Part shown: positions 1-5,808 of the stretch, one piece after another | Layout of the letters: each line of letters opens with the position of its first letter | Position numbering within the stretch: the stretch's first letter is position 1 | Origin: Legionellales bacterium | GTDB taxonomy: Bacteria > Pseudomonadota > Gammaproteobacteria > PIVX01 | Assembly: GCA_013215905.1 (NCBI GenBank) | Contig: JABSQI010000081.1 | Coordinates: 1 to 7,349, forward strand | Direction of reading: 5' to 3' | Length of the DNA: 7,349 nucleotides | Notes under the pieces: model-generated | Told to the model about the DNA's origin: nothing | Database searches by the model: none | The model's input: only the letters and a program-made list of their open reading frames with translations | Program-made: the position numbers and the translations under genes

Positions 1-4
1 TATT

Positions 5-237
5 GGCATCCAGTTTTGAGCAAAGATGCTTTATTTTTAAATTATCGATAAAACTCACATCGGCTTCCAATTTTGATCAACAGCGATGTATTTGCTATAT
101 TAGCGAAAAAGCTAATATTGGCTTCCAATTTTGAGCAAAGATGCTTTATTTTATACATTATCGATAAAAGACCATATGGGCTTCCAGTTTTGATCAATGT
201 TGATCGATTTGCGATATTAGTAAAAAATCTGAACAAA
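5..237. repeat. Dimeric tandem repeat array (about 58-bp units, A-B-A-B)
   Basis: Four degenerate copies of a unit beginning GGCTTCCA(A/G)TTTTGA start at about 5, 62, 120 and 179, giving periods of 57, 58 and 59 bp. Copies 1 and 3 (type A) share GAGCAAAGATGCTTTATTTT followed by the palindrome TATCGATA (43-50 and 159-166). Copies 2 and 4 (type B) instead carry the palindrome TTGATCAA (73-80 and 190-197) followed by a GATATTAG-like stretch, so the true higher-order period is about 116 bp. Copy 2 ends in a perfect 8-bp inverted repeat, ATATTAGC (97-104) and GCTAATAT (111-118). Weak open frames cross the array on both strands, but they are periodic and lack ribosome binding sites, so I treat the array as non-coding. 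It begins at the window edge and probably extends upstream. No relation to a known element is claimed. Confidence 0.8.
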
Positions 238-662
238 AGAAGCATTTTAGCAGCCATTTTTTTCTCCTGTTTTTTATGCTCTCTAATTCAATAAACTAAG
301 TTGTGTAATATGAACTCTAAATTAATAAAAAGCAAGTAAATTTCTAAAAAAATACTATTTTTTTGGGATTTTTTATAGATATTTACTAAAAATTGCCTTT
401 TTCATACAAAAAAAATAGCTATAAATAGGAATTTAAAATTATTTTTAGACAATATAAACGTAACTAATAGACTCAATTGGAGTATTCGAGAGAGGTATAT
501 TTGGAGACTAAGAGCTAATTTTCTGTATTATAATAGGGCAGAAATTTTCTTTTGTAAGTTTGTTTATTAAAAAAAATAGATGGTGGGGTAGCTTAATATT
601 TCGCTAATTATTTTTGTGTTAATGATTAAATATATATTTATATAGTAATTTTAAAGACAATC
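238..662. other. AT-rich stretch with no supported gene
   Basis: This very AT-rich region has stops in all frames, many homopolymer A/T runs, and no ORF with a ribosome binding site. A perfect TATAAT lies at 529-534, but it has no acceptable -35 hexamer at normal spacing and no gene downstream on that strand. I see no tRNA, no strong hairpin-plus-U-run terminator and no transposase fragment. It separates the repeat array from the end of the minus-strand lyase gene. Confidence 0.6.
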
Positions 663-718
663 TAGAAACCTCATCTGTGAGTTAGATTTCTACCGGCAAG
701 AACTTTATTAGTAGAAAT
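663..718. other. Two overlapping, mutually exclusive inverted repeats
   Basis: TAGAAA at 663-668 can pair with TTTCTA at 687-692, enclosing an inner CTCA/TGAG stem (670-673 and 678-681). The same middle arm, extended to ATTTCTAC (686-693), can instead pair with GTAGAAAT at 711-718 (8 bp, 17-nt loop). The first hairpin lies where the minus-strand lyase transcript should end and spans the stop of its out-of-frame continuation (671-673). The sequence beyond it on the minus strand has only a short U-run, so a classical terminator is uncertain. Confidence 0.35.
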
Positions 719-919
719 GCTTGAATTAGAGCCAATAGCAACTATATTTGAATCTGATTTGAAATTAGGAATTGAAATTGGGATTAAAGATTTATTTGGT
801 GAAGTTGCAATAATATTTTTAGTTGATTTCCAGTTTTTAAAATCAAATACATGCTCTAGAAATTCAATTTTCCACCAGAATCTCCAGAAATTTCTTCTAC
901 TGCAAGAGAAACTCTTTTC
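671..919 (-). pseudogene. Possible frameshifted C-terminal continuation of the lyase gene
   Basis: On the minus strand, in a different frame from the lyase ORF, 82 codons are open from 919 down to a TGA at 671-673. They have no internal ATG and no ribosome binding site of their own. Beyond the lyase stop this frame reads like ordinary protein of this genome (for example HVFDFKNWKS, IPISIPNFKSDSN, VLAGRNLTHR), with codons ending mostly in A/T. A single-base indel near 870-885, around GATTCTGGTGGAAAA, would join it to the lyase and add about 65 residues. It may be the original C-terminus lost by frameshift, a sequencing error, or a chance open frame in AT-rich DNA. I saw no recognisable domain in it. 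Confidence 0.35.
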
Positions 920-2637
920 TTAGATTGTTTATTTATAAAGTTAAGAGTCTTATTGCTTATTTCTGCTGAATTTATTTCATTGCTTGAAATAGATTGCTCT
1001 TGATCTACGCTAATTTTTTCCTTTTGAAATTTAATGTCCCAGATAATTTTACGCTTGCTTCCAGGACAAGTTGCTCTAATTACAATAGTAGGGATAGTTT
1101 TCAAATAAGAAGGAGAAAACCAACCAAGAATAGGCTCTTTCTGCCCCTTAACTTTAGACACTGTACAACCATCAGATACACTTGCTTTTATAGAGCCTTC
1201 TTTAAAATTAACTATAAATCCTTGTTTGAAAATTTCAGGGTTTAAATCTGGTGCTAGATGTAAGCTAGAAACATAAGTATGCTCTTTTTCAGATTTGATA
1301 AAATCTTCAATGCGCAGGTGGTGTCCTGGATTATAAAAAATAGTTCTATTCTGATTAAATAAAAAATTTCTATTAACTGAACCTGTGATTTTAAAACTAT
1401 CTTGAGTAGTTTCAATCGGTTTTAGTAAAGAACCAGTAAAATCAATTGAATTAATAGGGATATTAGTATTTATTAAAGAAATTGTATTGTGAGCTTTTGC
1501 GCTGGTAAAATATTTCCTCATATCGTCTTTTTGATAACCATATTTCCCAGAATCAATAAAAATAAATCTATTAAATTCGTATAGTTCAAAACTTAGCTCG
1601 TCAGAATGTTTATGAGCTTTATTGTGAGCCATGCCAGTTACAAACAGCATAGATTGATTTTTAGAGATAGGGGCTGAACGAATTATGGCATAGCCTGATT
1701 TAGTAAAATCTCCAACTAGGAAGCATCTATCTTTGTTTAGACAAGTCGGTTCGTTATCTTGGGTAGATAAATCAGGAATGTTTTTTTGAGAACCCGAGCT
1801 GTCACCAATTCGTGCTACCATTTTATTAGGGAACAGTAGCCATGGAGAAATTTTTTGTGCTTTTTTAATAATTTTTTCTACATTTGAGATGCCTTTGAGT
1901 GCATTAATTTTCATTAATACATCGTATAGAACAAATAGATGATAAGAGGGAGAGTTTTCAGTGTGAATACCCTCATCTGTGAATTGGTGAGACATAATAT
2001 CTGTGAATTTTCTTTCTATGTAATCTTGGATGCCAATACAAGCAGGATTTGTCTTTGCTGTTTTACATAATAGATTAAGACCACCTATCTGCAATAAGCC
2101 ATGATTACCAGTGTTAATAAATTTTTCGTCTTTTAGTTTTTCAATATGAATATCAACTAGAGAGAGTAACTTTTCCTTGCTTTGGTTACTAATTTTTATT
2201 ACGTTTCTCTGGCTGTAATCAAGAAAAAAAGCTAAGCGCATTGCTCTGATCCCGGCAGCCATATCATACCATGAAAATAGATGACTTTTTTTCTCAATGA
2301 AATGATAGTTATACCAATCTTCAACAAAGGTAAATGCCTCTAAGACCAAAGATAAATCATTTGTTTTAAAATATTCATTTAATAAAGGATCTGTCATCCT
2401 CCAAGCGTTGAGTTGATACCTCCAGTTTCTATCTTTAAATGGATCAGCACCCCAATCAATAGGTAATTTAAGGCTCCAGGCTTTAATGTCTGCACGTGGT
2501 TTAAATCCTTCTTGTCTCTGTTGCTTGAGCGTAACTCCGGATCGTAGATTTATGTCGTCCTTTACGACTGTGCCTGCAACATCAAAGGTATAGATAGAGA
2601 CACATGCAGATAGTATTAATAGCAAGTATTTGTTCAT
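856..2637 (-). CDS. Exported heparinase II/III-family polysaccharide lyase
   Basis: This is a probable secreted or periplasmic polysaccharide lyase of the heparinase II/III (alginate lyase-like) superfamily, cleaving uronic-acid-containing glycans by beta-elimination. The substrate cannot be read from sequence. Residues 1-22 form a signal peptide (MNKYLLLILSACVSIYTFDV, then AG). The N-terminal alpha/alpha-toroid half shows SWYDMAAGIRA (122-132), NTGNHG (175-180) and DEGIHTENSPSYH (221-233). The C-terminal beta-sandwich half shows the family hallmark HKHSDELSFELY (342-353), IDSGKYGY (361-368) and YFTSAKAHNT (376-385). N178/H179, H233 and the His residues near 342-344 are candidate catalytic or metal-site residues by family analogy. 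The 593 aa are within the family's usual range. The ATG at 2637 is chosen because the signal peptide follows directly; no good Shine-Dalgarno sequence is visible. The gene stands alone rather than in a capsule or alginate cluster. The C-terminal tail (about 540-593) is low-complexity and the reading may have been cut by a frameshift. Confidence 0.85.
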   Translation of the reverse strand: MNKYLLLILSACVSIYTFDVAGTVVKDDINLRSGVTLKQQRQEGFKPRADIKAWSLKLPIDWGADPFKDRNWRYQLNAWRMTDPLLNEYFKTNDLSLVLEAFTFVEDWYNYHFIEKKSHLFSWYDMAAGIRAMRLAFFLDYSQRNVIKISNQSKEKLLSLVDIHIEKLKDEKFINTGNHGLLQIGGLNLLCKTAKTNPACIGIQDYIERKFTDIMSHQFTDEGIHTENSPSYHLFVLYDVLMKINALKGISNVEKIIKKAQKISPWLLFPNKMVARIGDSSGSQKNIPDLSTQDNEPTCLNKDRCFLVGDFTKSGYAIIRSAPISKNQSMLFVTGMAHNKAHKHSDELSFELYEFNRFIFIDSGKYGYQKDDMRKYFTSAKAHNTISLINTNIPINSIDFTGSLLKPIETTQDSFKITGSVNRNFLFNQNRTIFYNPGHHLRIEDFIKSEKEHTYVSSLHLAPDLNPEIFKQGFIVNFKEGSIKASVSDGCTVSKVKGQKEPILGWFSPSYLKTIPTIVIRATCPGSKRKIIWDIKFQKEKISVDQEQSISSNEINSAEISNKTLNFINKQSKKRVSLAVEEISGDSGGKLNF

Positions 2638-2659
2638 TTCATTTAGAGGTTATTTTTTG

Positions 2660-2689
2660 CCTATAAAAAATATAACAACTTCTCCACAA
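2660..2689 (-). promoter_or_regulatory. Weak candidate promoter for the lyase gene
   Basis: On the minus strand, TTGTGG (2684-2689) and TATAGG (2660-2665) are 18 bp apart and would start transcription near 2653, some 16 nt before the ATG. Both hexamers are imperfect and the region is so AT-rich that chance matches are easy. This is a pattern match only. Confidence 0.25.
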
Positions 2690-2739
2690 ATTTACTAGAA
2701 AACCCCTACAAGTTTATCGTATTAACATACCATTTTTTA

Positions 2740-2757
2740 CCCACAAGTATACTTGGG
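2740..2757. promoter_or_regulatory. Perfect 12-bp palindrome, candidate operator
   Basis: CAAGTATACTTG (2744-2755) is a perfect palindrome, flanked by CC at 2741-2742 and GG at 2756-2757 that extend the symmetry with A2743 bulged. It lies about 105 bp upstream of the lyase start, between that gene and the methyltransferase remnant. Its length and dyad symmetry suit a dimeric repressor or activator site. A terminator is less likely: there is almost no loop, and the T-run on the plus strand is only four bases. No family-specific operator consensus is recognised. Confidence 0.3.
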
Positions 2758-2876
2758 ATTTTAACATCTCTAGGTATGTATGACATATATTTTTCGTTAT
2801 ATTTCTTTAAATGCTTGAAAAAAATAACTTTCTGTTTTTCATATTTCTCTTCCTAACTATTGCATGCCTAATTTCT

Positions 2877-3116
2877 TCACAGCAAAATTATTTTATCTTT
2901 TACCCCATGCATGGTGATATTTCTTCTTGCACAAGCAAGAGCATAAACGCTAATATCTGTTCCTATAGATTGTTTTGCCTCATTTTGTACAGCAAGTATT
3001 CCTAAAGCAAAACATCCGGCGCCAATATCTGTAATTATTTTGTTTTCTAGCAGATTTTTCTCCAATAGATGTTCAATGAACATTGCAGTAATTCTAGCCG
3101 GTGGGTAAGTATTCAT
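2877..3116 (-). pseudogene. Truncated class I SAM-dependent methyltransferase remnant
   Basis: The 79-codon frame keeps only the N-terminal part of a Rossmann-fold methyltransferase of the 'small domain'/HemK-like type. It has YPPARITAMFIEHLL, then motif I DIGAGCFALGI (about residues 30-40, the usual third glycine region altered to C-F), then motif II-like IGTDISVYALACARRN with the acidic SAM-ribose residue D. It ends just after VKDKIILL, before the D-x-F/N-P-P catalytic region such enzymes need. No frame below 2877 supplies the missing part: all three hit stops soon and lack a P-P-Y-like motif. The ATG at 3116 has no Shine-Dalgarno sequence; the frame stays open about 11 codons further upstream without another start. 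I infer a decayed gene, not a functional small protein. Confidence 0.65.
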
Positions 3117-3152
3117 TGAATAATACTTAGATATGATTATCGTTTGTATTTA

Positions 3153-3180
3153 TTGCATTTTATATGGATGTTGATAGAAT
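3153..3180 (+). promoter_or_regulatory. Candidate extended -10 promoter for the rhodanese gene
   Basis: TGATAGAAT (3172-3180) matches an extended -10 (TGn followed by TAGAAT), with TTGCAT (3153-3158) 16 bp upstream as a partial -35. Initiation near 3187 would give a leader of about 40 nt. The same TGATAGAAT string sits in front of the tRNA-Ser gene, which supports it as a real promoter form here. Confidence 0.4.
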
Positions 3181-3226
3181 TACTCCATATTGGTAAAGTT
3201 ATGCTGAGAGTATTAAGGGGATATAA

Positions 3227-3700
3227 ATGCAAAAATTAACAATTTTTTTATTGTCTATTTGTTTAATTAGTTCTGTTAATGTTGTTCAAGCTACCAGTAA
3301 CTCTAAGATTGATTTTCAAGAACAAGCCAAAAAAGCAGAAGAATATTTTACTAATGAATTAAATTTTACTATATCTCCTGGCTCAGTAAAAAAAGCTGTA
3401 TTAAACAATAGAAAGGATATTGTTATTGTAGATGTCCGAGCTAAAAAAGCATATTTAGAGGGACATATTCCTGGAGCAATTAATATTCCTTTTCATGAAT
3501 ATAATAATTTCCAAGGAGATGAAAAAGAGTTTAAAGGACTAATAAAAAATGGGTACAATTACATTTATTGCTATGAATTATTATGTAGTCTAGCTCAAAA
3601 GGCTGCAAAAAAATTTGCTTCTTTAGGATATCCTGTTAAGGAAATGAAAGGGGGTTATAAATCTTGGAAGGAACATAACTATCCTATTTCTATGAATTGA
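3227..3700 (+). CDS. Exported single-domain rhodanese-like protein
   Basis: This 157-aa protein has a signal peptide (residues 1-22, ending VVQA) and one rhodanese domain, so it probably acts in the periplasm. Visible family marks are VDVR (D69, R71), the GHIPGAINIPFHEY segment (79-92), the beta strand leading to the active-site loop (YIYC, 112-115), and the C-terminal GYPVKEMKGGYKSWKEHNYP (134-153). The loop reads C-YELL-C-SLAQKAA, with Cys115 where the persulfide-forming cysteine is expected and a second Cys120. The classic CxxGxR loop is absent; this C-x4-C form suggests a sulfur-carrier or thiol/disulfide role rather than classical thiosulfate:cyanide sulfurtransferase activity, but that is inference. 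The start is firm: AAGGGG (3215-3220) lies 6 nt before the ATG. There are no co-directional close neighbours, so it is probably monocistronic. The true substrate is unknown. Confidence 0.85.
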   Translation: MQKLTIFLLSICLISSVNVVQATSNSKIDFQEQAKKAEEYFTNELNFTISPGSVKKAVLNNRKDIVIVDVRAKKAYLEGHIPGAINIPFHEYNNFQGDEKEFKGLIKNGYNYIYCYELLCSLAQKAAKKFASLGYPVKEMKGGYKSWKEHNYPISMN

Positions 3701-3743
3701 CATCCTTGTATCTTAAAACCAATCATGAAATATGATTAAATAA

Positions 3744-4004
3744 TCCAAGTAATTTGGACGGGGTAAATATGCCGGTGACATCCTGAGGTATTAAGCCTGT
3801 GGGTGAGATTTAGCAATTTACCCCTAATTTTATTCATATAGACGGGACGGTATCTTAGCGCTTGATATTACCAAAAAGGTGGCGTAAAGCCCCTGACTTT
3901 AGACATGGGTGAGTATCAGTACTAAATTTAAGGTAGTAACTACGAAAGTGTGAGAACACCCTAAGTAAAGCATGTGAGGAAGCTAAAAGCATATGGATTT
4001 AAAT
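3744..4004 (+). ncRNA. Candidate structured RNA, possibly an orphan HEARO/IscB-type omega RNA
   Basis: This stretch has no usable ORF on either strand and is visibly richer in G+C (near 40%) than its flanks. It folds on paper into many helices. P1: 3760-3768 with 3816-3824 (9 perfect bp), extended by 3770-3772 with 3813-3815. Inside P1: 3779-3783 with 3801-3805, then AGG/CCT (3786-3788, 3796-3798). Next, GGTA/TACC (3849-3852, 3869-3872), then CCCCTG/CATGGG (3890-3895, 3904-3909, one mismatch) overlapped by TTTAG/CTAAA (3898-3902, 3922-3926). The 3' domain is closed by 3926-3932 with 3998-4004 and holds GTAG/CTAC (3933-3943), GTGT-GAGA-ACAC (3948-3959, a GNRA tetraloop) and CATGTG/CATATG (3971-3976, 3990-3995). 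The GNRA loop and several G-U pairs point to the plus strand. The AAGCCCCTGACTTTAG-type hairpin and GGAAGCTAAAAGC recall IS200/IS605-superfamily ends and HEARO RNAs, the guide scaffolds of IscB. No iscB or tnpB ORF is present. The class call is from memory; existence of a structured RNA is more secure. Confidence 0.55.
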
Positions 4005-4019
4005 ACTAAAAATTGCTTG

Positions 4020-4107
4020 CGGAGAGAGAGGGATTCGAACCCTCGGTACGCTTGTGACGTACACACACTTTCCAGGCGTGCGCCTTAAACCGCTCGGCCA
4101 TCTCTCC
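4020..4107 (-). tRNA. tRNA-Ser (anticodon GGA)
   Basis: The minus strand gives a complete class II tRNA: acceptor GGAGAGA paired with TCTCTCC (4101-4107 with 4021-4027), D-arm GCC/GGC, anticodon stem CACGC/GTGTG around loop CTGGAAA with anticodon GGA (4071-4073), a long variable arm with stem GTACG/CGTAC, and T-arm GAGGG-TTCGAAT-CCCTC. The discriminator is G (4020), as serine tRNAs require. It reads UCC and UCU codons. The three bases after the discriminator are CAA, not CCA, so the CCA end must be added by the nucleotidyltransferase. It runs towards the RNA-like block, so the two transcripts would converge. Confidence 0.95.
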
Positions 4108-4116
4108 GGTAAGTGT

Positions 4117-4144
4117 ATTCTATCAAAGAGACTGTTATAAACAA
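4117..4144 (-). promoter_or_regulatory. Promoter of tRNA-Ser
   Basis: On the minus strand, TTGTTT (4139-4144) and TAGAAT (4117-4122) are 16 bp apart, with TG one base ahead of the -10 (TGATAGAAT), an extended -10. Initiation near 4110 would leave only a few nucleotides of 5' leader for RNase P. Position and match quality make this the best-supported promoter in the window. Confidence 0.5.
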
Positions 4145-4260
4145 GCAATAATAAGACTATATGTAGGAAAAAATATCAGTTATGTTTTTTTAAATCTACT
4201 TTCTTTTCATAGATATGTTTATAAATTAAATAATTTATCATTTGTAGTAATAAACAGTAC

Positions 4261-4280
4261 TATAATATTACTAATGGAGA
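4261..4280 (+). promoter_or_regulatory. -10 element and ribosome binding site of the exported Cys-rich gene
   Basis: A perfect TATAAT (4261-4266) lies just upstream, without a clear -35. GGAGA at 4276-4280 is a good Shine-Dalgarno sequence placed 6 nt before the ATG at 4286. It overlaps and therefore argues against the in-frame ATG at 4274, which has no ribosome binding site and would lie at the transcript's 5' end if TATAAT is used. Confidence 0.45.
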
Positions 4281-4285
4281 AATTT

Positions 4286-4822
4286 ATGTATATTAAATGT
4301 GTTATTCTTGTGGGCTCTCTACTGTTTACTAATTACTCTTTAGCTAAAAAAGATTTTTCTTGTAAGTTATTTATTCATAAAAATACTTGTTGGAACAATT
4401 TTGATGTGATGATTGATCTGTACGATCCCTATGAGAAACCATTCAAAGCAAAGGCTAATATTATTGTTAAAAAAGATTCTTTAGAAAATTCTATAGAATT
4501 CCCATGTAAAGGTAGGGATTTTATCTCGTTAAGAGCAAAATTTTCACCTACTATTTGGGAAGGTAAAGAAGATCAATTGTATAAAAGTAAAAAAACTTGG
4601 GTAGTACCACTTGAAATAGATGATAATGCGACAGATTGGAGAATTAGTGTATGTTTTCCAGGAGATTTTCAAAGTGTACCGCAACCAACAGGTGCACTAA
4701 AAGATTGCAAATGTTTACGCAAAATAATTACCAATATCAAGGTGGATGGTACTAAAAAGGAGAAAGCTAAATCTAAGAACAAGATAGACGATGCTAAAAA
4801 AGAACTATTAAAGCCTAAATAG
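4286..4822 (+). CDS. Exported six-cysteine protein of unknown function
   Basis: From the ATG at 4286 (the alternative ATG at 4274 adds four residues) this is a 178-aa protein. It begins MYIKCVILVGSLLFTNYSLA, a signal peptide with a likely cut after Ala20. The mature part has six cysteines (26, 35, 74, 123, 141, 143 in this numbering), an even number that suggests disulfides in the periplasm or outside the cell. Notable segments are NTCWNNFDVMIDLYDPY (33-49), TIWEGKEDQLYKSKKTWVVPLEID (89-112), WRISVCFPGDFQSVPQP (118-134) and CKC (141-143). The last ~22 residues form a lysine-rich tail. The pattern resembles conserved hypothetical exported proteins of Legionellales as I remember them, but I cannot name a family or a function. 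It converges with dapD, with only 24 bp between the stops and no clear bidirectional terminator. Confidence 0.75.
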   Translation: MYIKCVILVGSLLFTNYSLAKKDFSCKLFIHKNTCWNNFDVMIDLYDPYEKPFKAKANIIVKKDSLENSIEFPCKGRDFISLRAKFSPTIWEGKEDQLYKSKKTWVVPLEIDDNATDWRISVCFPGDFQSVPQPTGALKDCKCLRKIITNIKVDGTKKEKAKSKNKIDDAKKELLKPK

Positions 4823-4846
4823 TGTAATTTAAAAAGTCGTAAAAAA

Positions 4847-5668
4847 TTATTCTAAATTTCTTAGCATCTCGGTTAACCCAACTTTATTTTTTGTTTTCTC
4901 ATCTACTTCTTTTACAATTATGGCTGCGTACATCGAGTATTTGCCGTCTTTTGAAGGTAACGAGCCAGGAACAACTACTGAACCCTCTGGGATCTTTCCG
5001 TAAGTTATTTCATCAGTGAGTCTATTGTATATCTTTGTACTTTTGCCTATATAAACTCCCATGGATATGACAGAATTTTTTTCAACAATAACTCCTTCAA
5101 CAATCTCAGAACGAGCCCCAATAAAACAATTATCTTCGATAATAGTAGGAGTATTTTGAATTGGTTCTAATACTCCTCCGATGCCTACTCCTCCAGATAA
5201 ATGTACATTAGAACCTATTTGAGCACAGGAACCAACAGTTGCCCAAGTATCTACCATTACTCTTTTACCTATATATGCTCCTATATTTACAAAACTAGGC
5301 ATTAAAATACAGTCTTGATCGATAAATGAGCCATATCTAGCATACGCCCCGGGTACGACCCTTACTTTTTCATTTATAAAATCTTGTTCTGAATATAGCT
5401 CGTATTTACTAAAAATTTTATCGTAAAATTGGGTGTAGTTGCCAGGATAAAGCTTATTCTTGTTTATTTTAAAAGAAAGCAAAACGGCTTTTTTTAGCCA
5501 ACTGTTTACAACCCATTCTCCATTAGATTTACTGCAGATTCTAAGTTCGCCATTATTAAGGAGTTTCAGAGCTTCTTGAACGGCTGAGATCGTTTGTTTG
5601 TCTTCGATATATTGATTGGTATTATGTGTTTCAAATGCTTCATTAATAGTTGGTTCTATATTGAGCAT
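4847..5668 (-). CDS. dapD: 2,3,4,5-tetrahydropyridine-2,6-dicarboxylate N-succinyltransferase
   Basis: DapD transfers succinyl from succinyl-CoA to tetrahydrodipicolinate in the succinylase branch of lysine and meso-diaminopimelate synthesis, in the cytoplasm; the product feeds peptidoglycan. The 273 aa match the usual length (about 274). An N-terminal helical domain (1-100) includes [19 protein letters not shown] (51-69). The left-handed beta-helix (about 105-235) has hexapeptide repeats and the family blocks PSFVNIGAY (124-132), [13 protein letters not shown] (140-152), [14 protein letters not shown] (156-169), [18 protein letters not shown] (175-192) and VISMGVYIG (200-208). D140 and E188 occupy the positions of the acidic residues implicated in catalysis in characterised homologues. 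The C-terminal [20 protein letters not shown] (237-256) is also standard. The start is supported by TGGAGA (5673-5678) a few bases before the ATG. The gene stands alone, divergent from msbA. Confidence 0.97.
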   Translation of the reverse strand: MLNIEPTINEAFETHNTNQYIEDKQTISAVQEALKLLNNGELRICSKSNGEWVVNSWLKKAVLLSFKINKNKLYPGNYTQFYDKIFSKYELYSEQDFINEKVRVVPGAYARYGSFIDQDCILMPSFVNIGAYIGKRVMVDTWATVGSCAQIGSNVHLSGGVGIGGVLEPIQNTPTIIEDNCFIGARSEIVEGVIVEKNSVISMGVYIGKSTKIYNRLTDEITYGKIPEGSVVVPGSLPSKDGKYSMYAAIIVKEVDEKTKNKVGLTEMLRNLE

Positions 5669-5688
5669 ATATTCTCCAATGTTATTCT

Positions 5689-5717
5689 ATAATATGTGAA
5701 TAGGAATGATACATGAA
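5689..5717 (-). promoter_or_regulatory. Candidate dapD promoter
   Basis: On the minus strand, TTCATG (5712-5717) and TATTAT (5689-5694) are 17 bp apart. A TAGAAT overlaps just downstream (5684-5689) but lacks a -35 at proper spacing. Initiation would fall close to the Shine-Dalgarno sequence, giving a very short leader. It sits in the 140-bp divergent gap shared with msbA. Confidence 0.3.
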
Positions 5718-5774
5718 TAAAATTATGATGTAATTAAAAAGTTTTCTTTGCTATGCTCTTATTTTATACTGGAA

Positions 5775-5780
5775 TATAAT
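5775..5780 (+). promoter_or_regulatory. Candidate msbA -10 element
   Basis: A perfect TATAAT lies 28 bp before the msbA ATG, with a possible second one (TATACT, 5765-5770) ten bases upstream. Neither has a convincing -35 hexamer. The likely leader is about 20 nt and contains no clear Shine-Dalgarno sequence. Confidence 0.35.
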
Positions 5781-5808
5781 CCATTTATATTTTGATGATA
5801 TTTACTAT

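Noticed and set aside
42..294. Open frames of about 70 codons on both strands across the repeat array
   Set aside because: They follow the repeat periodicity, overlap each other, have no ribosome binding site, and encode no recognisable protein.
529..534. TATAAT as a promoter
   Set aside because: There is no -35 at acceptable spacing and no gene downstream on the plus strand.
717..1245. Plus-strand open frames (717-923 and 994-1245)
   Set aside because: They lie opposite the lyase gene or its continuation, have no Shine-Dalgarno sequence and no family resemblance; they are shadows.
2811..3005. Plus-strand 64-codon frame with a hydrophobic start resembling a signal peptide
   Set aside because: It overlaps the methyltransferase remnant antisense; the hydrophobicity follows from T-rich DNA and no ribosome binding site is present.
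3721..3737. AATCAT/ATGATT hairpin as the rhodanese terminator
   Set aside because: The 6-bp stem is AT-rich and not followed by a U-run.
3744..4004. Group II intron or CRISPR array as explanation for the structured block
   Set aside because: I found no domain V-like hairpin and no reverse transcriptase; there are no regular repeats with spacers.
4274..4285. ATG at 4274 as the start of the six-cysteine protein
   Set aside because: The good GGAGA sequence lies inside this extension at correct spacing for the ATG at 4286.
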